Shown here: positions 1 through 6,005 of the stretch, in pieces
Position numbering within the stretch: position 1 is the first letter of the stretch
Layout: each line of letters starts with the position of its first letter
DNA from: Acinetobacter sp. UBA6641
GTDB taxonomy: Bacteria; Pseudomonadota; Gammaproteobacteria; Pseudomonadales; Moraxellaceae
Direction of reading: 5' to 3'
Assembly (NCBI GenBank): GCA_002455755.1
Contig: DKLL01000049.1
Span: forward strand, 24,230-35,078
DNA: 10,849 bases
The notes under the pieces: generated by a model
What the model was told of the DNA's origin: nothing
What the model saw: only the letters and a program-made list of their open reading frames with translations
Database searches by the model: none
Made by a program: the position numbers and the translations under genes

Positions 1-213
1 AAAACGGCGACCTTGTTGTTAAGTCAAAATGCCCATGAAAACAAGGATGCAAGAAATTTAACCAGTTTATCTAATTTACTGTTGTTAGGAGGAGGCGTAC
101 CTGTGCGTTATGAAAATCAGATGGTCGGTGCAATTGGAGTTGCGGGTGCAGGAGGGGCGAAAAATGACCATTACTGCGCTGAAAACGCTATTCAGTCTAT
201 TTTCAATCATTAA
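1..213 (+). CDS. GlcG/HbpS-family (DUF336) haem-binding-like protein, 3' fragment
   Basis: The reading frame is open from the first base of the window and ends at TAA 211-213, so only the C-terminal 70 residues are visible and the true start lies outside. The visible part carries the family's glycine-rich end: LLLLGGGVPVRY, then MVGAIGVAGAGGAKNDHYCA followed by a short final helix. This matches the C-terminal half of GlcG/HbpS proteins, a small family that includes a haem-degrading or haem-sensing extracellular protein of Streptomyces and an accessory gene of glycolate loci. The substrate here cannot be told from a fragment. uraH starts 10 bases after the stop on the same strand and probably shares the transcript. 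The family assignment is firm; the function is not. Confidence 0.8.
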   Translation, partial: KTATLLLSQNAHENKDARNLTSLSNLLLLGGGVPVRYENQMVGAIGVAGAGGAKNDHYCAENAIQSIFNH

Positions 214-223
214 GGAACGCATC

Positions 224-625
224 ATGTTTAAAAAATTATTGCCACTCTCAACGCTGTTGTTGAGCTCAATGGCTTTTGCACAAACCAACCCATTAAGTGT
301 GCATGTGTTGAATTTAGAAAATGGCCTGCCTTCTGCTCAAGTCGAGGTAGTGCTTGAAAAAAGTGCCGGGAATAAATGGGTGAAGTTGAATCAGCAATAT
401 ACTGGGCCCAATGGTCGTATTACTGCACTCTTTCCTGAAAATCAGAAGTTCGAAGCAGGAATTTATAAAGTCACTTTTAAAACGGAAGACTGGTTTAAAA
501 AGAATAATCAAAATACTTTCTTCCCTGAAATCCCAGTCATTTTTAAAATGGATGGAAGTGTCAACCATTATCATATTCCTTTACTGTTGAGTCCTTATGG
601 ATACTCCACATATAGAGGTAATTAG
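224..625 (+). CDS. uraH: 5-hydroxyisourate hydrolase (transthyretin-like), exported
   Basis: Hydrolyses 5-hydroxyisourate, the first product of urate oxidation, to OHCU in purine breakdown. The ATG at 224 follows an AAGGA box (212-216) at good spacing; an upstream in-frame start at 110 would only add sequence overlapping the previous gene. The 133-residue product opens with a Sec signal peptide (KK, then LLPLSTLLLSS, cleavage probably after AFA at residue 19), leaving a mature domain of about 114 residues, the usual HIUH length. The catalytic set is visible: His27 in LSVHVLN, Arg65 in GPNGR, His117 in YHIPLLLSP. The C-terminus reads YGYSTYRGN, whereas the family signature ends YRGS, so the last residue is Asn instead of Ser. 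A periplasmic location is inferred from the signal peptide. No other urate gene is in the window. Confidence 0.92.
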   Translation: MFKKLLPLSTLLLSSMAFAQTNPLSVHVLNLENGLPSAQVEVVLEKSAGNKWVKLNQQYTGPNGRITALFPENQKFEAGIYKVTFKTEDWFKKNNQNTFFPEIPVIFKMDGSVNHYHIPLLLSPYGYSTYRGN

Positions 626-819
626 TCACCGGAAGGGCAGATCAGGTCATGCATATGGGAAAATAGCCGGGACGTGACAGAACCTACTCACCTGATCAGA
701 ATGAGTCTAGAGCTCAGTTTTGCAGAGTTGAGTCCTTCTAGATGACCTCGTCTTTATGATTGAGCACAGTTTTCACTTTGCTTTCTGCCCAAAAAACCAT
801 TCAAGAACTGCTCTCGGCA
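626..819. other. Convergent intergenic region, no clear terminator
   Basis: This stretch separates the ends of uraH (+) and the Na/Pi transporter gene (-). I see no gene. There is an imperfect inverted repeat: TCTAGA plus CTCA at 706-716 against TGAG plus TCTAGA at 729-742, with an asymmetric internal loop. There is also an 8-bp repeat GATCAGGT (640-647) / ACCTGATC (690-697) with a long loop. Neither is followed by a U-tract on either strand, so neither is a convincing intrinsic terminator, although a bidirectional terminator would be expected here. Confidence 0.4.
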
Positions 820-2451
820 TTAACGTTCAGCCAGCACCTTGGATAATCTTTTGGTATGGGCAATTAACCGGTCCAGCCAGCGTTTTGCAGCCAGAAGTTT
901 TAAGCTTCGGGCTGCACTCAGCCGGTTCAAGGTGGCATATTGCATCACTTCTTCGCGTAAGGCTGTCCGATGCTCGTCGCTCCACTGTTTAAGATTGGTC
1001 ACTTCCTGCTTAAAATTCTCAATTTTTTCAGCATTTTCTAAAAAATCCGGATGGGTGACATAATGCTCGAGAATATTTAAAAAATCTAAAGCCACTTGAT
1101 AAATCTGTGGTTGGGTCCGAATAGCCAGTGCATAGGGAACACTTTCCAAATCGCTACGCAGAACCCGAATATAAACCATCATGCGTAATAAAGAGGTCAG
1201 GCGCTGTTTGTCCTGTTGATTCTCTGGCACCACAATTTTCTCCAAATACACCTCGAGATGCTCAATCTCTTGATCTAGTTGCGGTAATTCCTTGGGGCTC
1301 ACATTGATGCCCTCCTGAAAGGCACGACGTAATATCTCAAACATCTGAATCAGGATTTGATAAGTCACTTTTTTCGCGGCAATGATGGCCACACTTGGAA
1401 TATCCAGATTGGATTCGTCCAGAATTTCTAGGGTACCGGACTTTTTCTGAGGTAAAAACTTACAAATGAGTTGATTAAAGGGATGGATCAACGGCATAAA
1501 AATACATGCGCCGATTAAGCTAAATAAAGTATGAAATGCTGCCACAATGACCACTTCATCCCATTCAGCAATAGATTGAATATGATGGTAGGCCCAGTTA
1601 AATAGGGGGATCAACAAAAAGAAAGCAAATATCGCACTGACTAGATTGAAGACCACATGAACCGCTGCAGTCCGTTTGGCATTCACTGAACCGCCAATCA
1701 CGGCCAGTACCGCCGTGGCAACTGTCCCGATATTTTGCCCAATCACCAGTAACAAGGCTTGCTGCAGGTCAATCGCAGTACTGGCTAAAGCAGCTAAAGT
1801 CGCCGTAATAGCGGCACTGGAAGACTGTAGCAACACCGTCATGATCAGTCCGATCCAGACCAGAAACAGCTTTTGCCAGAATGAATCATAGTGGAAAATG
1901 GACAAATCGACTTGTTGAGCCAGACCTGACATCGCAAGCTGTAATTGCTCAATTCCAAAGAAAATCAGGCCAAAACCTGCAAGCGCAAAACCGGATAATG
2001 CCAAACGGCCATGGGCTAATAATTTGAGCAACGCGCCTACAGCAATCACGGGTAAGGCAAAAGTGGTGATAGAAAACTTCACCCCGAGTAAAGCCACCAT
2101 CCAGCCGGTACTTGTTGTTCCGATATTGGCCCCTATAATCACCCCAATCGCCTGGGAAAAACTCAATACTCCGGCTCCGACAAAACCGATTGTCGCAAGC
2201 GTCGTGGCTGTAGAGGACTGGACAATCAAGGTCAGACCAATACCAGAGCACATAGATTTAAATGGTGTTCCGGTAAATCTGGTCAGCCATAGCCGTAAGG
2301 TTTCACCGGCCATGTCCTGAAGACTGTCGGTCATTATAATCATGCCTATCAAGAATAAGCCTATACCGCCACAGAGCTGGGCAATAACTTCGAGCACAAT
2401 TTCCCAAGGTGTTTTTAGCATCAGCATACCGTCTGATACAGACGATGTCAT
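820..2451 (-). CDS. Na/Pi cotransporter family protein with C-terminal PhoU-like domain
   Basis: Inner-membrane sodium-dependent phosphate symporter homologue (NptA/YjbB type). From the ATG at 2451 it is 543 residues. It has the two inverted-repeat signatures of the family: QSSTATT at about residues 78-84 followed by GANIGTT (107-113), and QSSSAAIT (209-216) followed by GQNIGT (238-243), each inside hydrophobic segments. From about residue 350 the protein is soluble and helical, fitting the PhoU-like tail found in many bacterial members. The start is uncertain. The frame stays open to a GTG at 2556, which would add a hydrophobic stretch with Cys and Arg not typical of the family, and further ATGs lie at 2427 and 2421; none has a strong ribosome binding site. 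It is divergent from the TIGR03643 gene. The transported ion is inferred from the family. Confidence 0.88.
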   Translation of the reverse strand: MTSSVSDGMLMLKTPWEIVLEVIAQLCGGIGLFLIGMIIMTDSLQDMAGETLRLWLTRFTGTPFKSMCSGIGLTLIVQSSTATTLATIGFVGAGVLSFSQAIGVIIGANIGTTSTGWMVALLGVKFSITTFALPVIAVGALLKLLAHGRLALSGFALAGFGLIFFGIEQLQLAMSGLAQQVDLSIFHYDSFWQKLFLVWIGLIMTVLLQSSSAAITATLAALASTAIDLQQALLLVIGQNIGTVATAVLAVIGGSVNAKRTAAVHVVFNLVSAIFAFFLLIPLFNWAYHHIQSIAEWDEVVIVAAFHTLFSLIGACIFMPLIHPFNQLICKFLPQKKSGTLEILDESNLDIPSVAIIAAKKVTYQILIQMFEILRRAFQEGINVSPKELPQLDQEIEHLEVYLEKIVVPENQQDKQRLTSLLRMMVYIRVLRSDLESVPYALAIRTQPQIYQVALDFLNILEHYVTHPDFLENAEKIENFKQEVTNLKQWSDEHRTALREEVMQYATLNRLSAARSLKLLAAKRWLDRLIAHTKRLSKVLAER

Positions 2452-2590
2452 TAACAACAATCCGAGGATAGGCTTTGGTAGCAGGTAGTTGGACCACAGG
2501 TTGAGCCTGAAAGCCCTGCAGGACAGCAACAAAATACAATCCATGTAAAAAATCACAAAATCTTCATCTGCGTTTTCTTAAGATGAGTCC

Positions 2591-2608
2591 GGTCAGCTTG
2601 ATCTGACC
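2591..2608. promoter_or_regulatory. Perfect palindrome GGTCAG-N6-CTGACC, candidate operator
   Basis: A 6-bp perfect inverted repeat with a 6-base spacer lies in the divergent region between the Na/Pi transporter gene and the TIGR03643 gene. It covers the -35 box proposed for the latter. Its position suits a repressor or activator site, or an RNA hairpin in a leftward transcript. No factor can be named. Confidence 0.4.
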
Positions 2609-2626
2609 CAGACACAGAGAGATAAC
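2598..2626 (+). promoter_or_regulatory. Putative sigma-70 promoter of the TIGR03643 gene
   Basis: TTGATC (2598-2603), 17 bases, then GATAAC (2621-2626), each matching four of six consensus positions. This would start transcription near 2633, about 50 bases before the gene. The assignment rests on consensus and spacing alone. Confidence 0.4.
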
Positions 2627-2682
2627 GTTAAATTTTATCGCTCAATTTTTATTTTAAAAATGAAAACAATCAGGGGTATGTG

Positions 2683-2946
2683 GTGCATAAAGTAACTGAA
2701 TATGTAGGAGCGGACCTGTCACGGATCATTGAAATGGCCTGGGAAGATCGCACTCCATTTGAAGCCATCCAGCGTGAGTTTGGCTTGAATGAAGCGGCGG
2801 TGATCCGCTTGATGCGGCAAAATATGAAAGCATCGAGTTTTAAAATGTGGCGTGAACGCGTCACCGGCCGAAAAACCAAACATCTGCAACTGCGTTCACC
2901 CGACGTGATACGGGCCTATTGTTCACGGCAATACAAGCGTTTCTAA
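2683..2946 (+). CDS. TIGR03643 / DUF2805 family protein
   Basis: A small protein of 87 residues (88 if the GTG at 2680 is used). I prefer the GTG at 2683 because AGGGG at 2672-2676 is then six bases away instead of three. The body fits the TIGR03643 family: an acidic-aromatic stretch [16 protein letters not shown], a helix-turn-helix-like segment around [17 protein letters not shown], then a basic end with [17 protein letters not shown]. The family's function is unknown; its genes are often found beside FeS-type photolyase and DUF2256 genes, as here. The helix-turn-helix look suggests nucleic-acid binding, which is only an inference. The TAA stop at 2944-2946 overlaps the stop of the convergent DUF2256 gene, so the two 3' ends share four bases and no terminator separates them. 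Confidence 0.85.
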   Translation: MHKVTEYVGADLSRIIEMAWEDRTPFEAIQREFGLNEAAVIRLMRQNMKASSFKMWRERVTGRKTKHLQLRSPDVIRAYCSRQYKRF

Positions 2947-2954
2947 GCGTTTGA
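2935..2954. repeat. 10-bp tandem duplication at convergent gene ends
   Basis: AAGCGTTTCT (2935-2944) is followed directly by AAGCGTTTGA (2945-2954), with eight of ten positions identical. The junction contains both stop codons, TAA on + (2944-2946) and TAG on - (2945-2943). Confidence 0.6.
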
Positions 2955-3095
2955 TTTTGACCGCTGTCTGGACTCACGTTTACATCGTTCAGAACAGTAT
3001 CTGACTTCCTCCCAGCAGCGTTGCCATTTTTTGCGCCAAGTAAAAGGACGCAAGCAGTGGATACAGATTTTTTCAGGGAGATGCTGTTTTTTCAT
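2943..3095 (-). CDS. DUF2256 zinc-ribbon-like small protein (50 aa)
   Basis: A short gene that length cut-offs easily miss. It starts with ATG at 3095-3093, only three bases after the photolyase stop, and ends with TAG at 2945-2943. The 50-residue product begins [14 protein letters not shown] and continues with [22 protein letters not shown] and a basic tail. Cysteines 11, 14, 27, 34 and 38 form the CxxC...C...CxxxC pattern of DUF2256, and the Trp/Arg/Lys-rich middle (PFTWRKKW) is the hallmark of the family. A small metal-binding protein is the natural reading; its role is unknown. It has no strong ribosome binding site of its own, so translation is probably coupled to the photolyase. DUF2256 genes often accompany photolyase or cryptochrome genes. 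Confidence 0.9.
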   Translation of the reverse strand: MKKQHLPEKICIHCLRPFTWRKKWQRCWEEVRYCSERCKRESRQRSKSNA

Positions 3096-3098
3096 GGT

Positions 3099-4619
3099 TT
3101 ATAACTCATCAATCCGGCTAAGAAGCTGCTGGGCATGGCTGATGATCTGCTGCTGATCTTTCAGTTTATCCAGCTGCCGATAGATCATGCCCATACGTGG
3201 ATGAGTACGGAATGTCGCTTCATGCCGGATCATGAAATACCAGTACAGGCTATTGAACGGACAGCTGTCCGGTTCGGTACGGGTTTTGACCTTGTAGCTA
3301 CAGTGCTTGCAGTAATCCAACATTTTATGGATGTAATTGCCCGAAGCGGCATAGGGCTTGCTGGCCATCAAGCCGCCATCGGCATGCATCACCATGCCTA
3401 GCGTATTCGGCAGTTCTACCCATGCATAGGCATCGGCATAGACGGCCAGATACCACTCGCTGATCTGCTGCGGGTCTACACCCGTTAACAGGGCAAAATT
3501 GCCGGTCACCATCAGACGCTGGATATGATGTGCATAGGCCTGCTGAAAGGTATTGCGGAAACACTGTGCCATGCAGTTCATCCGGGTACGGCCGGTCCAG
3601 TAAAATTGCGGCAGCGGCGCTGAGTGCTGCAGTGCATTGCGGCTGGCATATTCCGGCATGTACAGCCAGTAAATCCCACGGACATATTCGCGCCAGCCCA
3701 GAATCTGCCGGATAAACCCTTCCACGGCATTCAGTGGCGCATGACCGGCATGGTAAGCCGCTTCTGCCGCATCACAGACTTCTCGCGGCAGCAACAGGCC
3801 GCAGTTCAGATAAGGCGAGAGCAGGCTGTGAAACAGCGTGTCTGCACCCTGAACCATGGCATCCTGATAATCACCAAAATGCGGCAAACTGTGGTCAATA
3901 AAATGTTGCAATACTCGCAGGGCATCGCTGCGCGTGGTGGCCCAGCGAAAATCGGCAAGGCTTCCGGGATGCCGGGAAAATTCACGTTCAACCAGTTCCA
4001 GTACCTCCCGATCAATCTGATCGCGCTCAAAGCAGAGGGGTTCAGGTAAAGGCGGACTGCCTGACCAGGCCTTGCGATTGGCACTATCATAGTTCCACTG
4101 TTGTCCAAGCGGCTGCTGTCCCTGCATCAAGTAACCGGTCTGCCTGCGCATTTCCCGGTAAAAATATTCCATGCGCAACGTCTGGTAGCGGCTGGCCCAG
4201 TGCCGGAACTGCTTTGGACTGCAGAAAAAACGTTCGTCATCCAGATACTGTACCGGCAGTTGCAGCTGCTGGCTCCAGTGCTGTTCAATCTGCTGCAGGC
4301 GGTATTCCCCGCATTGAGTCATCACCAGTTCTGTGACGGGGAACAGCTGTCGCTGTGCCTGTACGAAATCCAGCAGGCTACGAATCGGACTGCCGGATTG
4401 AAAGGTGTGGTAACGTACACGCCAGCCTTCTGCTTTGAGTTCTTTGGCAAAATGCCGCATCGCGCTAAAAATCAGGGCAATTTTCTGCGGATGATGGGTG
4501 ACATAAGTCGCTTCCTCAACCACTTCGGCCATCAGGATCACATCCCGGGTACGGTCCAGTGCTTTAAGCGTAGCAAGCTGATGATGAAGCTGGTCACCCA
4601 GAATTAAACCGAAACGCAT
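3099..4619 (-). CDS. FeS-BCP-type photolyase/cryptochrome (PhrB-like, (6-4) photolyase class)
   Basis: Prokaryotic iron-sulfur photolyase; characterised members (Agrobacterium PhrB, Rhodobacter CryB) use FAD, a [4Fe-4S] cluster and a lumazine antenna, and PhrB repairs (6-4) photoproducts with light. From the ATG at 4619 the product has 506 residues, beginning MRFGLILGDQLHHQL as usual for the family; a TTG at 4640 and an ATG at 4625 are upstream alternatives. The four cluster ligands are Cys349 (in MNCMAQC), Cys437 and Cys440 (in DYCKHC) and Cys453 (in PDSCPF). Their spacing 88/3/13 is that of PhrB Cys350/438/441/454. The FAD-binding half holds QILGWREYVRGIYW, GNFALLTGVDP and WVELPNTLGMVMHADGG. 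The DUF2256 gene follows after three bases. It diverges from nudC across a 384-base gap. Whether it repairs (6-4) or other lesions cannot be read from sequence alone. Confidence 0.95.
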   Translation of the reverse strand: MRFGLILGDQLHHQLATLKALDRTRDVILMAEVVEEATYVTHHPQKIALIFSAMRHFAKELKAEGWRVRYHTFQSGSPIRSLLDFVQAQRQLFPVTELVMTQCGEYRLQQIEQHWSQQLQLPVQYLDDERFFCSPKQFRHWASRYQTLRMEYFYREMRRQTGYLMQGQQPLGQQWNYDSANRKAWSGSPPLPEPLCFERDQIDREVLELVEREFSRHPGSLADFRWATTRSDALRVLQHFIDHSLPHFGDYQDAMVQGADTLFHSLLSPYLNCGLLLPREVCDAAEAAYHAGHAPLNAVEGFIRQILGWREYVRGIYWLYMPEYASRNALQHSAPLPQFYWTGRTRMNCMAQCFRNTFQQAYAHHIQRLMVTGNFALLTGVDPQQISEWYLAVYADAYAWVELPNTLGMVMHADGGLMASKPYAASGNYIHKMLDYCKHCSYKVKTRTEPDSCPFNSLYWYFMIRHEATFRTHPRMGMIYRQLDKLKDQQQIISHAQQLLSRIDEL

Positions 4620-4888
4620 AGCCATTCCAGACCCGATCAAAGATAGCCTAGTGTAAAGCCAGACAGTTCAATTTTTTGTGAAAATACAGATCAGCCCGCA
4701 TGTTCAGTCAATTCAGCCCGACCAGATGATCTGCTGACATTGCACAGGAATCATGATTGCTACAATAACAGAGTGTTCATTTCTATAATGCTACAGCCAG
4801 TCGATGAAACTCGCTTCGCTTTATTCCTGAATACATAATTGTTGTGAAAACTATGTGATTTTAATCAAAAAGATACAAATTATTGTGG
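4620..4888. other. Divergent control region between photolyase and nudC
   Basis: No gene is visible. The AT-rich right half contains a perfect TATAAT at 4784-4789 (+ strand) without a good -35 box at normal spacing. On the minus strand TTGAAC, 17 bases and GGCTAT sit just upstream of the photolyase start, but this is a poor promoter match. The motif TCAGCCCG occurs twice near 4692-4720. The photolyase promoter should lie here, but I cannot place it with confidence. Confidence 0.4.
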
Positions 4889-4917
4889 TTGTAATTCAGG
4901 CAGCGTGCGCCTAGTAT
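4889..4917 (+). promoter_or_regulatory. nudC: Putative sigma-70 promoter of the nudC leader
   Basis: TTGTAA (4889-4894), 17 bases, then TAGTAT (4912-4917). Transcription would begin near 4924 and give a leader of about 80 bases that holds two hairpins before the nudC start. Confidence 0.5.
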
Positions 4918-4924
4918 CTAAAGA

Positions 4925-4946
4925 GAAGTTACTCTATGTAAGCTTC
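4925..4946 (+). other. Leader hairpin upstream of nudC terminator
   Basis: GAAGTTAC (4925-4932) pairs with GTAAGCTTC (4938-4946) with one bulged G and a five-base loop, giving eight base pairs. It would be the first structure in the nudC leader. An AUG-UAA start-stop pair (4936-4941) lies in the loop and right arm, preceded by AGAGAAG. Whether this hairpin influences the terminator that follows is unknown. Confidence 0.4.
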
Positions 4947-4956
4947 CTTAGTTTTG

Positions 4957-4988
4957 TCCCATACACCCCTCTGTATGGGATTTTTTTT
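4957..4988 (+). terminator. Intrinsic terminator directly in front of the nudC ribosome binding site
   Basis: TCCCATACA (4957-4965) pairs perfectly with TGTATGGGA (4972-4980) around the six-base loop CCCCTC, followed by eight T (4981-4988). The nudC Shine-Dalgarno AGGGG begins at 4993, only four bases after the T-run. No gene precedes the terminator on this strand, so it either ends a short leader RNA of about 65 bases or attenuates nudC. Transcripts for nudC must read through it, since there is no room for another promoter. Confidence 0.85.
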
Positions 4989-5003
4989 AATCAGGGGATG
5001 GTC

Positions 5004-5777
5004 ATGAGCATGCATTCAAAAGCCTATATTTTCAGACAGCAGCAATTACTGGTAGATGATCATTTCCAGTTACCGCAGGTCGCAAGACTGCAGCATGATC
5101 TGGACCTCTCGGAAAATGGCGAGATCATTGCACGTGATCTGAAAGAAGACGAACCGGTGCCGGAAGGTTATCAACTGGTCCCGATCCGGCAACTGGTGCA
5201 AGTCTGGAGCAGACCGCAGTTTGAACAGGCCAGCCGTGCAGTACAGTTACTGGAATGCGGCCGTAATCACCGCTTTTGCAGTAAATGCGGTCACGCCACC
5301 CAGCAGCACGCCAGCCAGTATGCCATGCTCTGTCCATCTTGTGGCTATAACCAGTATCCCCGGGTGAATCCCTGTGTGATTACCATCATTACCCGAGGTA
5401 CAGATGAAATTCTGCTGGCAAAAAATGCCCGCAATAAAACTCAGATGTACAGCCTGATTGCCGGATTTGTCGAAGTGGGCGAAACCCTGGAGGAGGCGGT
5501 ACGCCGTGAGACGATGGAAGAAGTGGGGCTACAGATCAAAAACATTCAATATCTGGCCAGCCAGCCGTGGCCGTTTCCCAGCAATCTGATGATGGCCTTC
5601 AGGGCAGAATATCATGCAGGCGAGATTCAGATTCAGGAAAATGAACTCAGCGATGCGCAGTTTTTCAACGTTGATCAGTTACCCGAAATTCCGTTCAAGG
5701 GCAGTATCGCCTATGCCGTGATTCAGCATGTGATGCATGGCACACCTGTTGCCGATGACAGCAAAGAATGGCTTTGA
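5004..5777 (+). CDS. nudC: NADH pyrophosphatase / NAD-capped RNA decapping Nudix hydrolase
   Basis: Cleaves NADH or NAD to NMN(H) and AMP and, in E. coli, removes NAD caps from RNA. The ATG at 5004 is chosen because AGGGG (4993-4997) stands six bases ahead; it gives 257 residues, the E. coli NudC length. ATGs at 4998 and 5010 are alternatives, and the frame runs open to 4905 without meaning. Order of parts: N-terminal domain to about residue 85; a Cys4 zinc site (Cys92, Cys95, Cys110, Cys113); the Nudix box at 154-176 (GFVEVGE ... RETMEEVGL), complete for GX5EX7REUXEEXGU; and the NADH-specific SQPWPFP at 186-192. The motif normally continues x-S; here it reads S-N, so the final Ser is displaced by one. 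Expression is probably affected by the terminator in the leader. Confidence 0.95.
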   Translation: MSMHSKAYIFRQQQLLVDDHFQLPQVARLQHDLDLSENGEIIARDLKEDEPVPEGYQLVPIRQLVQVWSRPQFEQASRAVQLLECGRNHRFCSKCGHATQQHASQYAMLCPSCGYNQYPRVNPCVITIITRGTDEILLAKNARNKTQMYSLIAGFVEVGETLEEAVRRETMEEVGLQIKNIQYLASQPWPFPSNLMMAFRAEYHAGEIQIQENELSDAQFFNVDQLPEIPFKGSIAYAVIQHVMHGTPVADDSKEWL

Positions 5778-6005
5778 AATAGCCAGCCTGGTTTGGCTGC
5801 TTAAATTAAGGAAAAAAATCAGGAATTTTATTTTCGATCGGTGTAATTCCCGAGAACCTGAATTTTCTGATGTTGAAGACTTAATTATTGTTTAGCGGAT
5901 AAGCGAATGGCATCTCAACAAAAACTGAATCGCAGCATCTAATCTTCACGCTTTGTTCACATCCAGCTGGGTTATCTTAAGTCTGAAATACAACAAGGCT
6001 TAAAA
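5778..6005. other. nudC-lipocalin intergenic region with inverted repeats
   Basis: CAGCC (5784-5788) / GGCTG (5795-5799) forms a short hairpin just after nudC, without a real U-tract, so it is at best a weak terminator. Further on, GGAATT (5822-5827) and AATTCC (5845-5850) form a perfect 6-bp inverted repeat with a 17-base spacer. ATCAGGAATTT (5818-5828) can also pair with AATTTTCTGAT (5861-5871), apart from one G-T and one mismatch. I cannot assign a clear lipocalin promoter; the region upstream of 6006 carries AAGG (5995-5998) as ribosome binding site. Confidence 0.4.

Noticed and set aside
110-223. Upstream start of uraH at 110
   Set aside because: It overlaps the preceding conserved GlcG-like frame and would bury the signal peptide; the ATG at 224 has AAGGA ahead of it.
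706-742. Imperfect hairpin as a bidirectional terminator
   Set aside because: Asymmetric internal loop and no T-run on either side.
756-1063. Open frames on + across the end of the Na/Pi transporter gene
   Set aside because: They are shadows antisense to the conserved PhoU-like tail and show no family motif.
3624-4049. A 141-codon + frame and others antisense to the photolyase
   Set aside because: The minus strand encodes a complete photolyase with all cluster cysteines; the + frames show no recognisable domain or ribosome binding site.
4784-4789. Perfect TATAAT as the main nudC promoter
   Set aside because: No acceptable -35 at 16-18 bases; TTGTAA-N17-TAGTAT nearer the gene is better.
4905-5003. 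N-terminal extension of NudC from GTG 4905
   Set aside because: It would run through the promoter -10 box and the terminator hairpin; the 5004 start has a proper SD and gives the usual family length.
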